Shown in pieces: positions 20,672 to 32,084 of a DNA stretch of 64,000 nt. The stretch is from Megaustenia siamemsis (lineage: Eukaryota > Mollusca > Gastropoda > Stylommatophora > Ariophantidae). The stretch spans positions 38,280,223-38,344,222 of the forward strand of contig JAVIAB010000160.1 of NCBI GenBank assembly GCA_032433765.1, in the 5' to 3' direction. How positions within the stretch are numbered: position 1 is the first letter of the stretch; the number at the start of each line of letters is the position of its first letter. The translations under genes and the position numbers were made by a program. Below the pieces are notes generated by a model. That model ran no database searches and had not been told where the DNA came from. It saw only the letters and a program-made list of their open reading frames with translations.

Positions 20672-21415
20672 TATTACAAGAAATGTTGGACATTATAGTG
20701 AAAGAAAGCAAAAATAAAGGATTCAGCCTTAATAGCAAAAAGACAGAGGTAATGTTAACAACAAAGAAAAAGACATCACCTCAGTGCAAAATAAAGACAA
20801 GTGGAACAATATGAAAACAGGTAAATGAATTTAAATATTTGGGAACTTTGTTAACCTCAGACGGAAGATGTACAAAAGAGGTGAGAAGTAGAATGGCTCA
20901 GGCAAAAGCAGCTTTCCAAAAAATGAGGAAGATACTATGCAATCCATTTTTGACAATAGAAAAAATTAAAGACTTCTTAAATGTTATGTAGAGCCAGTCT
21001 TAACATATGGATGCGAATCATGGACAATAGGACAACAGACAAGAAAATCACTGGAGTCTGTAGAAATATGGTTTTACAGAAGAATGTTGAGAGTACCATG
21101 AACAGCTAAGAGGAGCAATGAAAATTTTCTGAAAGAGGTCAAAGCAAAAAGAGAGCTAGTTTCCAATATTAGGAAGAAACAATCATTTTTTGGGCCATGT
21201 AATAAGAAGAGAACAACTAGAATATATTGAAAAAAAACTGGAAAAATAGAGGGACGAAGAGATAGAGGGAAGCAAACAGAAAAAATACCAGACAGCTTAA
21301 GAGAATGGCTTGGCAGAAGGTCAACAAAAGAAATGATAAAGAACTGTCGAGATCGAATGTTGTGGAGAGACATGATCACCTACGCCAGCAGCCCCGGTAC
21401 TTGATGATGATGATT
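20672..21415 (+). mobile_element. RTE-like LINE 3' half with (TGA)n tail
   Basis: It begins just after the YADD region (EMLDIIVKESKNKGFSLNSK), then VNEFKYLGTLLTSDGRCTKE, MAQAKAAFQKMRKILC, TYGCESWTI and the RRDRGKQTEKIPDSLREWLG end. It stops at GGTACTTGATGATGATGATT. Two or more frame breaks, so inactive. It is the same subfamily as 38568-39001, 50388-50700 and 57462-57830. Confidence 0.9.
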
Positions 21416-21639
21416 TGTTTCCAGAGCTACTGTCACCTGTAATGCAGGTCGTAAGAGGTTCCTAAGAAAGTTAGTGTCAAGGTCTTCGCCTGTGCTATGC
21501 AGTTGGAGGACACAAAATGAAACCACTTTCCCTGTTTTTGCTGGAGCGGGACGGGCATGCTTCTCACCGAGGAACGTGCTGAGAAGGTCATCTGAGCACT
21601 GCGGAGTTGACTGTTGTGCTAAACTAAACTAATGGTGTA

Positions 21640-21790
21640 GCCGTCTTGCACGTGCTTGTTGTCTTGTTATACCGATGAAGGCCTGTGTCCGCAAAGTTTA
21701 GTTATGTTGTGCTATCCTCATTTAGTAAAGCTACTATACATACCATTTTACGTTTATATTTTTTCCACATCTAAAACTGGGCCAGAATTA
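21640..21790 (+). repeat. Hairpin module, subtype A, diverged
   Basis: TATACCGATGAAGGCCTGTG, then TCCGCAAAGTTTAG, CATTTAGTAAAGCTACTATA, and ATCTAAAACTGGGCC, colinear with the minus-strand copy at 11400-11515. Confidence 0.55.
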
Positions 21791-22138
21791 ATGCCTGGCA
21801 ACATTCTGATTTAACTTATAGAGCGTGAAGATCCTGGTACAATAAAAAAGAAGCAACAGAAAAAAAAAAAAAAAAAAAAAACGGCGAAGCTACCTTCTTC
21901 TTCTTCTTCTATTTTTTTACCTCTATCTCATAACTCTGGGGATTGTTGGGTCACTACTTCTTCTTCCTTCTCCATTTATCCGTATCTTCAGTCACCCTTT
22001 GGGACTCTACACAATCAAAGTTTATCCACTCTTTGATGTTATCTTCTCTTTCTCTACTTACCTCACCTTCTACCTCCGTTCACAGTTCCTGTTGTTGCCC
22101 TATTTATATTTAAACATTTGTATTTGTAACTATTGCTT

Positions 22139-22415
22139 GGGTGTCCGGTTAGCGCAATCGATAGGCGGTTGGCTTACCACGGCAACAGCCGGGGTTCGTA
22201 CCCTGGCGAGGACACCTGGGTTTTACTAATTCCCTAAAAATTAGTACCTCTGAAGTCGGAGTAAATCTGCCTGCATGGCGAGGGGCATCCTGCATCCTGT
22301 AATGGGATAAAACAGACTTTACACGCAAAATTCAGTCCCACAAAATTGAGTGGGTGGGACTTCGTCAGAGGTCAAAGCTGACGAAAGCGAACGAACGAAC
22401 GTAACTATTGCTTTA
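22139..22415 (+). mobile_element. SINE S3 with (GAAC)n tail
   Basis: The tRNA-like head is GTCCGGTTAGCGCAATCGAT (A box) and GGGGTTCGTACCC (B box). The body runs through TCCTGTAATGGGATAAAACA and ends GCGAACGAACGAACG. Only copy of this family in the window. Confidence 0.8.
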
Positions 22416-22580
22416 ATAAATTCATAAATGATTACTTATAATTGTTAACAATACGTATTTAAAATCATTCAGTTAAAAAAAACATGAGATTTGCTTACTT
22501 TTAAAAACCTGTAAATGCGAAGAATAATTTCCTCAAAAAAAGCAGATCCTGATAATATAGCCTTTGCTATCAATACTTTA

Positions 22581-22854
22581 GGAAGCCGCGATAGCTCAGT
22601 GGTTAGTGAACTGGACTACAAAGGACAAGGGGTATGGTTCGAGTATGGTTCGATCCCAACCGACGGCTTCCGGTTCACCCAGCCTTAAATGGGTACCGTA
22701 TTTTTTCTGGAAATTAAAGCAGCACGGGCGTAATACCGACCACATTACCCCAAAAAGCATGTGCTGAAGGTCTGTAAAATACAGGGTCACTAACACCATA
22801 TTTCCCTATACGCCACTTGGCGTGACGGGGGTACTTTACCTTTTTTTTTTTTAA
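22581..22854 (+). mobile_element. SINE S1
   Basis: Full S1 head (AGCTCAGTGGTTAGTGAACT; GGTTCGATCCC) and body. A perfect 14-bp target-site duplication CTATCAATACTTTA flanks it at 22567-22580 and 22855-22868. Confidence 0.96.
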
Positions 22855-23127
22855 CTATCAATACTTTATATAATAAAGTAGATGCTAACCAGACGCAGGA
22901 CTTAAACTAAAACGCAGGACAAATCCATCGAAATCCTGACGTCGGATAATCTTAGTTCATCAGTTAATACTAACAGAATAACCTTGATGTTTCCAATAAC
23001 ATCTCAGAACAAAAAAAAAAAAAAAACATTAGGACAAACTAAATCAGAATACTAGACACAACATGGATTAGTGGTGATTTGAATAGATGAAACTGTACAA
23101 AATAAACTGTATACAATAATATATAAA

Positions 23128-23386
23128 GTATAAGAGTAAAGAGCCCCCGACAGGCCAAGTGGCGTATAGGGAATATGGTGTTAGTGACCATATATTTTAC
23201 AGACCTTCAGCACATGATTTTTGGGGTAATGTGGTCGGTATTACGCCCGTGCCGGTTTACTTTCCCAGAACAAATCCGGTACCCATTTAAGTCAGGGTGA
23301 ACCCGGAAGCCGTCGGTTGGGATCGAACTCTACCTCTTGTCCTTTGTAGTCCAGTTCACTAACCACTGAACTATCACGGCTCCCCA
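23128..23386 (-). mobile_element. SINE S1
   Basis: Inverted S1. The B box appears as GGGATCGAACTCTACC and the A-box region as CACTAACCACTGAACTATC. The flanks AATAATATATAAA (23115-23127) and AATAATACATAAA (23387-23399) form a 13-bp target-site duplication with one mismatch. Confidence 0.93.
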
Positions 23387-23585
23387 AATAATACATAAAT
23401 ACATCTGAAATGTTCTGTTAGATTAAGAGAAACGCTGTACACAGCTGTTTGTTTTAATCTCAAAGTGATATTTTAGTTATAATCTTGAAAGTTTTGCATA
23501 ATTTATGGAAGCATATGTCCAGAGTCTAGAAAATTCCACAAATTCTTAACATTAATATTTTATGGAACTGGTTTCAATTTGTTAT

Positions 23586-23648
23586 TGTGTTATTGAGTTA
23601 TAGAGTTATAGAGTTATTGAGTTATTGGGTTATTGAGTTATTTGCAGG
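23586..23648. repeat. GAGTTATT / GGGTTATT short tandem repeat
   Basis: Seven or so imperfect units of TATTGAGTTA type immediately before repeat R2. Confidence 0.85.
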
Positions 23649-23850
23649 TCATCATCATTGCACTCCGAACATGTCCATAGGTGCTTAGATCCCCCCCCCC
23701 CCTTTTCCCCTCAGCAATTCCCTCAGTGTCCAGCGACTGACGACTCCAGTTCTATGTTGGTTGATAAGTCTTCTTACACGGCCACTAAGTTTCTCATTTC
23801 TGGCTGTGCCCATCTTAACTCCCATTTCCATCATCCGAAGAAGTGACGTG
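23645..23850. repeat. Dispersed repeat R2, uninterrupted copy
   Basis: GTCATCATCATTGCACTCCG through CTTCATCC-like ATCATCCGAAGAAGTGACGT. The left-side ATC run suggests that in minus orientation this is another retroposon ending in (GAT)n. The open frame over it has no recognisable product. Confidence 0.7.
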
Positions 23851-24210
23851 GAATGTTGAAGAAGTGACGTGGAGAAGAATGTTGAAAATACCATGGACAG
23901 TTAAGAAGAGTAGTGAAAACGTTCTGAAAGAGGTCAAAGCAAGAAGAGAGCTAATTTCCAATATTAGGAAGAAACAATCATCATTTTTTGGTCATGTTAT
24001 GTGAAGGGAACAGCTGGAATATATTGTAGCAACTACGAAAATTTGGGACGAGGAAATAGAGGTAAGGAAACAGAAAAGATACCAGACAGCTTAAGAGATT
24101 GGCTTGACAGAAGGTCAACAACAGAAATGATAAATAACTGTCGAGATTAAAAGTTGTGGAGAGACATGATCACCAATGCCAGCAGGCAATGTACTTGATG
24201 ATGATGATGT
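23851..24210 (+). mobile_element. RTE-like LINE 3' end with (TGA)n tail
   Basis: ATGTTGAAAATACCATGGAC through GTACTTGATGATGATGATGT. The order is MLKIPWTVKKSSENVLKEVK, RRELISNIRKKQSSFFGHVM, then the RG-rich region and the terminal block. Frame-broken. The left end overlaps a short duplication of GAAGAAGTGACGTGGA. Confidence 0.87.
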
Positions 24211-24261
24211 CCTTTATGATACTAAAGTTTCAGTGACAAACAATTGTGATATAGAGCAATG

Positions 24262-24665
24262 ACGTGAACGTTCCATTTTATCCAAGTTGTAAGATGACAC
24301 TGGCAGAGAAAGTATGTTGTGCTAAAATTAATGAACAAAATAACACAATCACTAACATAGAATTATGGAAATGTACCAGTCAAATACCAGTGATACAGCG
24401 AAGACGATGGCGCTGGATAGAACTCACACTGCGGAAGCCAACTGAGAGTGTTACACAACAGGCCCTTTTTTGGAATCCCCAGGGGAAAAGACAAAGAGGA
24501 AGACCAATAAATTCTTGGAGAAGACAGACAGAAGCAGAGATGAAGATGATGGGGAAGACATAGAATGATCTTAAAAGAATGGCAAGAAACAGAACGACTT
24601 GGAAAGTGTTTGTTGAAGACCTATGTTCCGCAGGGAGCAGAAAGGTAGAATAAGAAGAAGAAAGA
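24262..24665 (+). mobile_element. LINE 3' end, lineage with AAGA-rich tail
   Basis: The frame gives TNIELWKCTSQIPVIQRRRW, LRKPTESVTQQALFW, GKRQRGRPINSWRRQTEAEM and, after a stop, RMARNRTTWKVFVEDLCSAG. The tail is AGAATAAGAAGAAGAAAG. The GKR..GRP..WRR..EAE..  pattern is a familiar C-terminal block of animal non-LTR elements, distinct from the RTE ends here. A sister copy is at 35178-35608. Confidence 0.78.
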
Positions 24666-24699
24666 AACAATCAAGCAAAAATCAAGCGTTACAAAGATG

Positions 24700-24810
24700 C
24701 TGAAACAATCACTCACACTCTCATACATCCACTCTATCATGCACTCATATACACACATTCACTCATTCATTTACTCACACATACTTACCCACACACACAA
24801 TCCCATTTAT

Positions 24811-24862
<52 letters not shown>

Positions 24863-24920
24863 CCATTTACTCTCTCTCTCTCTCTCACCACACACAAACA
24901 ATCATACTCATAAGAAATAG
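24700..24920. repeat. CA- and CT-rich microsatellite
   Basis: A (CA)n core at 24822-24861 flanked by (CT)n and degenerate CACTCATA repeats. Confidence 0.95.
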
Positions 24921-25433
24921 GCTGTGTGAACGACAAGAATAGCACTGAGCAAACGGTAAGTAACGGATTTATGTGGTAGATTGAAGAAACAGGGATAAGA
25001 AAATATGCAGAAATAGAGCTGCGGTAAAGTTTGGGTTAGTGATCTGGTGTACAGTGTTCGAAAGGGTGTATTTGATCATGATCGACGGTTTCAATGGGTC
25101 CTGAATAAGGTCTCCGAGAAAGAGAGTCGGGTATGCATACTGCTGACCACATTACCTCCCCCCACTCCATCACCCCTCCCCTCCCCCTACATTATTATTC
25201 ATTTATCATTATTTGTCTCCAGTCAAAACCACTGGAAACTACTATTCGTGCTGTGTTCGTCCTATATGTTTGTCTGCAACGCAAGTATTCAGCCCTACAC
25301 TATCCGGGAGATACTTGTCTTAACAGGAAAAATACAGATACACAATTTATTATCCAGTTGTGATCGCAGCCCTGTGCTATAGTCATGAGAACACCTGCGT
25401 GAAAGACATCGCCAATGATGGCTAATTGTTTAG

Positions 25434-25640
25434 TTAGCTGAGTTGGCAGTGTTCCCTAGCGTTTGGCTTCTCGTGGCAAGGCGCTGTGCCACTGAGTACG
25501 GGTTCGATCCTGCTTATATATATTGTTCTTTGCTTTTTTTCTGTTGTTGATTATTTGTCATGTTTTTTCCGAGTGCAGTAAACATACCTCTTCCTCTGAA
25601 ATGATTCGCTGACCACAGCCCCCCCCCCCCACACCACACA
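25434..25640 (+). mobile_element. SINE S2
   Basis: The head TAGCTGAGTTGGCAGTGTTC and the B box GGGTTCGATCCTGC are followed by TTTTCTGTTGTTGATTATTT and TCCGAGTGCAGTAAACATAC. Nearly identical to 58045-58210. A related 3' end is at 25187-25215. Confidence 0.85.
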
Positions 25641-25945
25641 CACACACACAATGTTCCCATTACACCGCACTCGCAAGGTGGCTCTTTCTTTTCTTCTTCC
25701 ATCACAGCTGTTTATTAATTGTACTTTAGTTGACTTCCTTAGTTGTGTATTTCCAAGTAGATCACATTGAGACATACCACTTCTATTATAAATTCAAAGT
25801 GATAAGAAGAAGCTTAAAAAAAACGTTTATGGTTAAAAATTGAATGTTGAATTAACCAAAACTCTCATATTTACCATTATTTTATCTTTGTCTTATGAAT
25901 ATTATTCTACTAAATTATCATTCCTATATAACAATTTTTCCCGTG
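25641..25945. other. Interval without recognised genes
   Basis: A C run and a short CA run at 25619-25650, then AT-rich sequence. Nothing recognisable. Confidence 0.4.
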
Positions 25946-26211
25946 TGTTACAGGGGCCTCATTATGAGGGAAGTAAAGAATAGTGACACTGTGACCTTCC
26001 AGGTATGTCGTAAGAGGCGACTAAGGAGGTTGATCGATGGCTTGACAAGCTGTCATTGTAAAAAAGTATTGTTATGGAAACAGCGCCATGGATTTTAGCG
26101 CAGTGATCTCTGCAAAATGTGCCATTTTGGCACGCAAGGTTTCTGTTTTTGAGATTGTTGTTCTGCCCTATGTGCCGTCTACGGCTCGAAAGGACAATAG
26201 ATAGATAGATA
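25945..26211 (+). mobile_element. Possible SINE S7 sharing its 3' end with a LINE
   Basis: Contains CCAGGTATGTCGTAAGAGGC and ends CTACGGCTCGAAAGGACAAT then AGATAGATAGAT. The last 30 bp match the 3' end of the LINE at 55930-56645 (minus strand). No clear A/B boxes remain. Confidence 0.5.
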
Positions 26212-26540
26212 TAACAATTTACTTTGGATAAAATATTCACCTTCTGTGTGTGGTGTCACAAAATGGAACCACTTACATACAATATCAATTCCAAGAATGA
26301 GGGTAATGTATCAGACTCCGGACATCTATTTAAAAAAAAAATACTGTAAACACTTCCTAGATTATAACTAAAATTGCACTTTTAAAATTAAAACAAATCA
26401 GCTGTGTTTTATATTTACGTGTTGTCATGGTAACATTGGTACTACGTGAAAGAAGGACGTGAACGCATAATGCAGCCATTTCCTCTTAATTCAAATACTG
26501 TTGAATTCATGTAGGACCATATCAGGGACTCTGAAGAGAT

Positions 26541-26805
26541 CGAGTTAACCGCGCTGTGGTTAGTGATCCTGTCAAGTGCGGACAAACAAATTATGTTCCA
26601 TCACGATCACCTGCTTCTAGGTTCACCTAGTACTAAATGGGCATCGGACTTTTTTAAATTGGAAAAAAAAAATATGACGGTACCGACGTAATGCTGACCA
26701 CATTATCCCAAATTATGCCAGTTGTGATATAAAAATACGCACCAAAAGCATATTTCCTATATGGAAAGGGGCGTGGTCGCATTCTACTTTTCTCTCTCTT
26801 TTTTT
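26541..26805 (+). mobile_element. SINE S1, old copy
   Basis: GCTGTGGTTAGTGATCCTGT, GGTTCACCTAGTACTAAATG, CTGACCACATTATCCC and GGGGCGTGGTC follow the S1 order at much lower identity. The promoter boxes are lost. Confidence 0.7.
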
Positions 26806-27148
26806 TTTTAATCTCCTAACTCTTTATGGAGTTGAGGGCGTGGAAGGTTGGTGAGGATTTTTCTCTCTTTCATTCTTTATTTTTCTTTCTTTCTCTCTCC
26901 CTTTCTTTCTTTCTCCCTTTCTTTCTTCTGTTATCCTACTGCTTGTAATGTCCGAACAATGTATAATTTTCTGCCACTTGTCGCTATGTAGCTTGAGTTG
27001 TCAAGTCGAATTTACTTAATATCTCTTCTATACATCTCTTTCTGAGCTCCTCTTTCGCTATGTAGCCGAAAGTTTTCATGTAACACGCTCGAGCTGTAAA
27101 GGTTGGTTGGATTTTATTCTGGTCAGATGTCGAAACCATCTGATTCTT
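26806..27148. other. Interval without recognised genes
   Basis: Contains a (CTTT)n-rich stretch at 26860-26935. No genes seen. Confidence 0.4.
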
Positions 27149-27239
27149 ACATCATCATCGATGGCCGTCTCCGCGTCGAAGGTTGGCTACCATGGAGCAC
27201 CGTTCTACTCTGTCTCTTGCTTTGATGGTGCAGATTGTC
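27149..27239 (-). mobile_element. RTE-like LINE 3' end with (TGA)n tail (part 1 of a split copy)
   Basis: In minus orientation this ends TTCGACGCGGAGACGGCC, ATCGATGATGATG. It contains the DRAEWRSMVANL-type end. It continues at 27528-27990 beyond an inserted LINE. Confidence 0.85.
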
Positions 27240-27527
27240 ACATACACTCTCTCTCTCTCTCTCTCTGCGATCAAGACTCAATCAGAGTAGGATTCCAGAC
27301 TCTCTCATGAAGGCAGCTGTCTGTTTAAGCGAATCGATTGCCCCATATAGTTTTTCTTCCAGGGAGGTGGGCGTGGACCACATTGCTTTTCTCAGGTCTG
27401 TGTACAGGAGGCAATCCTGTAGAACATGTTTTGAAGTCATATTGTCCAGTGTACAGTGGCATAGGCTGGTTGTACCTATTTTGAATTTGGTGAACATGTG
27501 ATTTCTCATTCTATTGTGGCCAGTTTG
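27240..27527 (-). mobile_element. LINE of the (GA)n-tailed lineage inserted in an RTE copy
   Basis: The minus frame (27282-27509) encodes MFTKFKIGTTSLCHC and SKHVLQDCLLYTDLRKAMW, the Jockey-like C-terminal Cys/His motif, with CxC..HxxxxC spacing. It ends GGAATCCTACTCTGATTGAG, TCTTGATCGCAGAGAGAGAG. It splits the RTE copy and removes about 20 bp relative to the intact copy at 7636-7970. Confidence 0.82.
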
Positions 27528-27990
27528 ATGTTACTCGTCCATGTTAGTCTTGGTCTGCCTCTGCCTTTATTACCTTGTATTTCCCTTCCAATATTACTTT
27601 TAGTAGGCTGTTGTGTCTTTTAACATGCCTCACAAATTTCATTTGTCTTGTTCTAATTGCGTTTAGTAGTTCTCTTTTCATTTTTAGTTGTTTTAAACTT
27701 TCAGCGTTTGTTTTCTTTTCTTTCCATTCAATTCTACCTAGTCTTCTTTAAATCCACATTTCAAAGGCTTCAATTCTCTGTTCTGTTTTCTGGTCTAATG
27801 TCAATGCTTCTGCACCATACAGGAATATTGAGAAAATGTAACATTTTGCAATTCTTAGTTTTAGCCTTGGTGTTATTTGTTTTGATGTTAGTGTATTTGA
27901 TTCTTTATTACTCACTATAATCAGTTTCTGGAGCAGAAACACAACTTTTTTCTGTAAGCTTCGTTTCTAATCCTATCTCTTCCAGTTGTG
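27528..27990 (-). mobile_element. RTE-like LINE (part 2 of the split copy)
   Basis: Minus strand: AKCYIFSIFLYGAEALTLDQ, RIEAFEMWI, then the Lys-rich region and HVKRHNSLLK-like block. Homology resumes exactly where the inserted LINE ends. Confidence 0.85.
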
Positions 27991-28261
27991 TTAACATCTT
28001 TTATTATAAGTTTCATTTCACGTGTTATTTTTCTCTTGTGTCTTTCAAGAATTGTCCGTGTTTGACACTGGTAGCGTAATATAGACATAAACAATGATTC
28101 TACTAATTAATTATTTATTTATTAAAATTATTCACGTACACGCTTTTTTTTGCAGTTAGGAAATGTTTCAGAATACAACTGGATGGGTTAGAGTAGTACG
28201 CTTGTAATTTGAATTGGGCTGAGAGGAAAACAGGGTTGGTTATGTACACCTACACACGAAG

Positions 28262-28479
28262 AGATAGACAGGGCAGACAGACAGACAGACAGACAGGACA
28301 GGACAGGACAGGACAGGATAGGACAGGACAGGACAGGACAGGACAGGACAGGACAGGACAGACAGACAGGACAGGACAGGACAGGACAGGACAGGACAGG
28401 ACAGGACTGGACAGACAGACAGACAGACAGACAGACAGAAAGACAGAAAGACAGACAGACAGACAGACAGACAGGACAG

Positions 28480-28539
<60 letters not shown>

Positions 28540-28601
28540 GGACAGGACAGGACAGACAGGACAGGACAGGACAGGACAGGACAGACAGACAGACAGGACA
28601 G

Positions 28602-28660
<59 letters not shown>

Positions 28661-28697
28661 CGACCGACCGACCGACCGACCGACCGACAGATAGACC

Positions 28698-28702
<5 letters not shown>
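28262..28702. repeat. (GACA)n / (GGACA)n microsatellite, about 440 bp
   Basis: Blocks of 4-bp GACA and 5-bp GGACA units alternate, followed by (GACC)n. The very long open frames on both strands here are composition artefacts. Confidence 0.97.
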
Positions 28703-28739
<37 letters not shown>

Positions 28740-29112
28740 AAGAGACATATAAAGAGAAAGAGATAAAAAGAAAGAGAAAGGGAGAGAGAAAGAGGGAGAG
28801 AGAGAAAAAGAGATAAAAAAGAGAGAGATAAATACAGAGAGAAAGAGAGAGATAGAAAGAGAGAGAGAGTAAGAGAGAGAAAGGACGAGAGAGAGAAAGA
28901 GAGAGAAATAGAAAAAGAGAGAGAAAGAGAATGAGATAAAAAGAGAAAGTGAGAGACAAAGAGATAGAGACAAGAGAGAGGAGATAGAGATAAAGAGGGG
29001 GAGAGAAAGAGAGAAAGAAAGAGAGAGAAAAATAGAGAGAGAAAGAGAGAACGAGAGAGAAAGAGAGAGAGAGAGAAAAAAAGACAGAGAAAGAGAAAGA
29101 GAGAGAGAGAGT
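28703..29112. repeat. GA-rich microsatellite, about 410 bp
   Basis: Degenerate GAGA/GAAA purine tract continuing the preceding array. The minus strand gives a long Ser/Leu/Phe ORF that is not a gene. Confidence 0.97.
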
Positions 29113-29431
29113 GTGTGTGAAAGAATAACATAATATCTCGACTGCATTGTGGATATAGAATTTTCGCCTGCCCTTAAGCAGGTTAATGAGATTGTGAAAG
29201 ACTCACTTTTCAAATCAATGAACACCATGATGTGAGTAATTTAAATTCAATAAACAGAGACATTTTGACGATGTTTAGTTTTATTTATATGCATAATGTG
29301 AATATGTATATATATTTAATATAAAAAAGAAACTCCCAAGACATTTACAGAATATGATCTTTGCACAATAGTCGAGTAAATACAAGCTATGGGATATCGA
29401 AGAGTTAGTCATTCAACGAGTACGCTGATTT

Positions 29432-30628
29432 TTCGGGTTCTGCTTGTAGCATGTGGGTGATGTCTGCAGTTTGTCTGATTCTGTTTGTAGCATGAGGGTG
29501 AGGTCTGCAGTTTGTCTGGTTCTGTTTGTAGCATGTTGGTGAGGTCTGCAGTTTGTCTGGTTCTGTTTGTAGCATGTGGGTGAGGTCTGCAGTTTGCCTG
29601 GTTCTGCTTGTAGTCATGTAGGTGAGGTCTGCAGTTTGTCTGTTTCTGTTTGTAGCATATTGGTGATATCTGCGGTTTGTCTGGTTCTGTTTGTAGCATG
29701 TGGGTGACATCTGCAGTTTGTCTGGTTCTGCTTGTAGCATGTGGGTGATGTCTGCAGTTTGTCTGGTTCTACTTGTAGTCATGAAGGTGAGGTCTGCAGT
29801 TTGTCTGGTTCTGTTTGTAGCATGTGGGTGATATCTGCAGTTTGTCTGGTTCTGTTTGTAGCATGTGGGTGATATCTGCAGTTTGTCTGGTTCTGTTTGT
29901 AGCATGTGGGTGATATCTGCAGTTTGTCTGGTTCTGCTTGTAGCATGTGGGTAATATCTGCAGTTTGTCTGGTTCTGCTTGTAGCATGTAGGTGATATCT
30001 GCAGTTTGTCTGGTTCTGCTTGTAGCACGTGGGTGATATCTGCAGTTTGTCTGGTTCTGTTTGTAGCATGTGGGTGATATCTGCAGTTTGTCTGGTTCTG
30101 TTTGTAGCATGTGGGTGATATCTGCAGTTTGTCTGGTTCTGTTTGTAGCATGTGAGTGATATCTGCAGTTTGTCTGGTTATGCTTGTAGTCATGTAGGTG
30201 AGGTCTGCAGTTTGTCTGGTTCTGCTTGTAATCATGTAGGTGAGGTCTGCAGTGTGTCTGTTTCTGTTTGTATCATGTGGGTGAGGTCTGCAGTTTGTCT
30301 AGTTCTGCTTGTAGTCATGTAGGTGAGGTCTGCAATTTGTCTGGTTCTGCTTGTAGCATGTAGGTGAGATCTGCAGTTTGTCTGGTTCTGCTTGCAGCAT
30401 GTAGGTGAGGTCTGCAGTTTGTCTGGTTCTGCTTGCAGCATGTAGGTGAGGTATGCAGTTTGTCTGGTTCTGCTTGTAGTCATGTAGGTGAGGTCTGCAA
30501 TTTGTCTGGTTCTGCTTGCAACATGTAGGTGAGGTCTGCAGTTTGTCTGGTTCTGCTTGCAGCATGTAGGTGAGGTCTGCAGTTTGTCTGTTTCTGCTTG
30601 CAGCATGTAGGTGAGGTCTGCAGTTGGA
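29432..30628. repeat. 41-bp minisatellite, about 29 copies
   Basis: Unit: GTAGCATGTGGGTGATATCT, GCAGTTTGTCTGGTTCTGTT, T. Every unit carries CTGCAG (or a one-base variant). Some units are 42 bp (GTAGTCATG). All three minus-strand frames are almost stop-free, which gives several overlapping ORFs up to 276 codons; since each frame spells the same 41-residue string out of phase, no single protein is implied. Confidence 0.97.
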
Positions 30629-30984
30629 GGAGTTGAATCTCATCAGTTGTGATACGATGAGATAAAACTCTCTCCACTTCATGACACACCCATACTCATC
30701 TCAACACCGACGATCTCCCACACGTTTACGTGATGAAACATCCGTTGTATAGCAAGTGTGTAACTCAAAACTGAAAATAAAAAACAGTCTAAGACATGTT
30801 ATGTCTTTTTTTTCAAGACATAAACATATGAAAAAGAGTATTATTGACATTTGTATGATTACATATATATGCACTTCCTATTGTATTATATGGCAAATTC
30901 GGGCAATAAAAAGAGTTAACGTGTTAGAGTCCAAATGTGTAGCTTGAGAACGTAAGTTTCGAAAAATTAAAGTAAAAGAAAAAG
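30629..30984. other. Interval without recognised genes
   Basis: AT-rich, with no motif or repeat recognised. Confidence 0.4.
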
Positions 30985-31239
30985 ATAAAGTGCCCTGTCA
31001 CGTCAAGTGGCGTTTAGGGAATATGGTGTTAGTGACCATAATTTTTACAGACCTTCGACACATGATTTTTGGGGTAATGTGGTCAGTACTACGTCCGTGT
31101 CGCTTTTCTTTCCCAGAAAATTTCCGGTACCCATTTAAGGTTGGGTAAACCCGGAGAGCCGTCGATCAGGATCGAACCCTACCTCTTGTCCTTTGTAGTC
31201 CACTTCACTATCCACTGAGCTATCGCGACTCTCTAAACA
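30985..31239 (-). mobile_element. SINE S1
   Basis: Inverted S1 with GATCGAACCCTACCTCTTGT and ACTGAGCTATCGCGAC. Flanking AAAAATTAAAGTA (about 30961-30973) and AACAATTGAAGTA (about 31238-31250) may be a decayed target-site duplication. Confidence 0.88.
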
Positions 31240-32084
31240 ATTGAAGTACTAAAGTAATATTATAATTTTTGTTCTTATCGGGTGTTGAGTTGTCCAGACA
31301 TTGGAAATATTTCAGTAATATACTTCACTTCGGTCAACAGATTAGTCAAAGAACAGAAGATCATATTCTTGAGGTTGCTCGTACGAAGGACACTACTGAA
31401 AATTGTATAACGGACATCGACTATCGTTACAATATTACAGCTTTTGTCACATGTCAGGGGTCTGCTAAGAATTTCTATGAGTTTAGTGAATAAACCTCGC
31501 ATGCTCAGCGCAATAGTCACGTAGCTTTCAGGTCAGAGGTTTTATTTCAACTCCGATAGGAAAAAGCAAAAGATTTTAATGTTTATTCTACTTTTTTTAA
31601 ACTCACGTTCAGCTTATGCGACGAACGACTGGCTTTAAACCTTTCGACCACCACCTGCTTTCACATATCTCATCTATAATTTGTTTCCCTCAAATCATTA
31701 TAGAGATTATCGTTACTAATTCTAGTTATCTCCCGTCGTGTTCGAATCTGCAAATTGTGCGTTTTATTGTCTGGGTCCGCTTCCATACCTTTGCTCAGGC
31801 AAGACCTTCCACAAGGAAGTAGATTATTTTATTTTAAAGTTTCGTCTACAGCCGACTTTATTATTTTTACATAACAGGCTCCATGTGCCCGGGTTTAGGG
31901 GTAACTTAATCAAACGAAGCTAAGGGCTACACGTATAGGATAGCACATCCAACACAAGGTAAATACTCGAAAAGGACAAATAAAGGCAATTCAACTGTCG
32001 CTGACTCGTGAGCATTGTCACCATTTGAACAGGAACTTGTTAATTTTATTAAAGTTATCACAGTTGACATTAGCACGTTAGTCA
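31240..32084. other. Interval without recognised genes; weak R3 repeat
   Basis: 31510-31650 weakly matches repeat R3 (TTTCAGGTCAGAGGTTTTAT, ACTCCGATAGG). The remaining open frames are short and featureless. Confidence 0.4.

Noticed and set aside
28188..29228. 346-codon minus-strand ORF rich in Ser, Leu, Cys and Val, and overlapping long ORFs
   Set aside because: Entirely produced by (GACA)n, (GGACA)n and GA-rich repeats; several frames on both strands are open at once.
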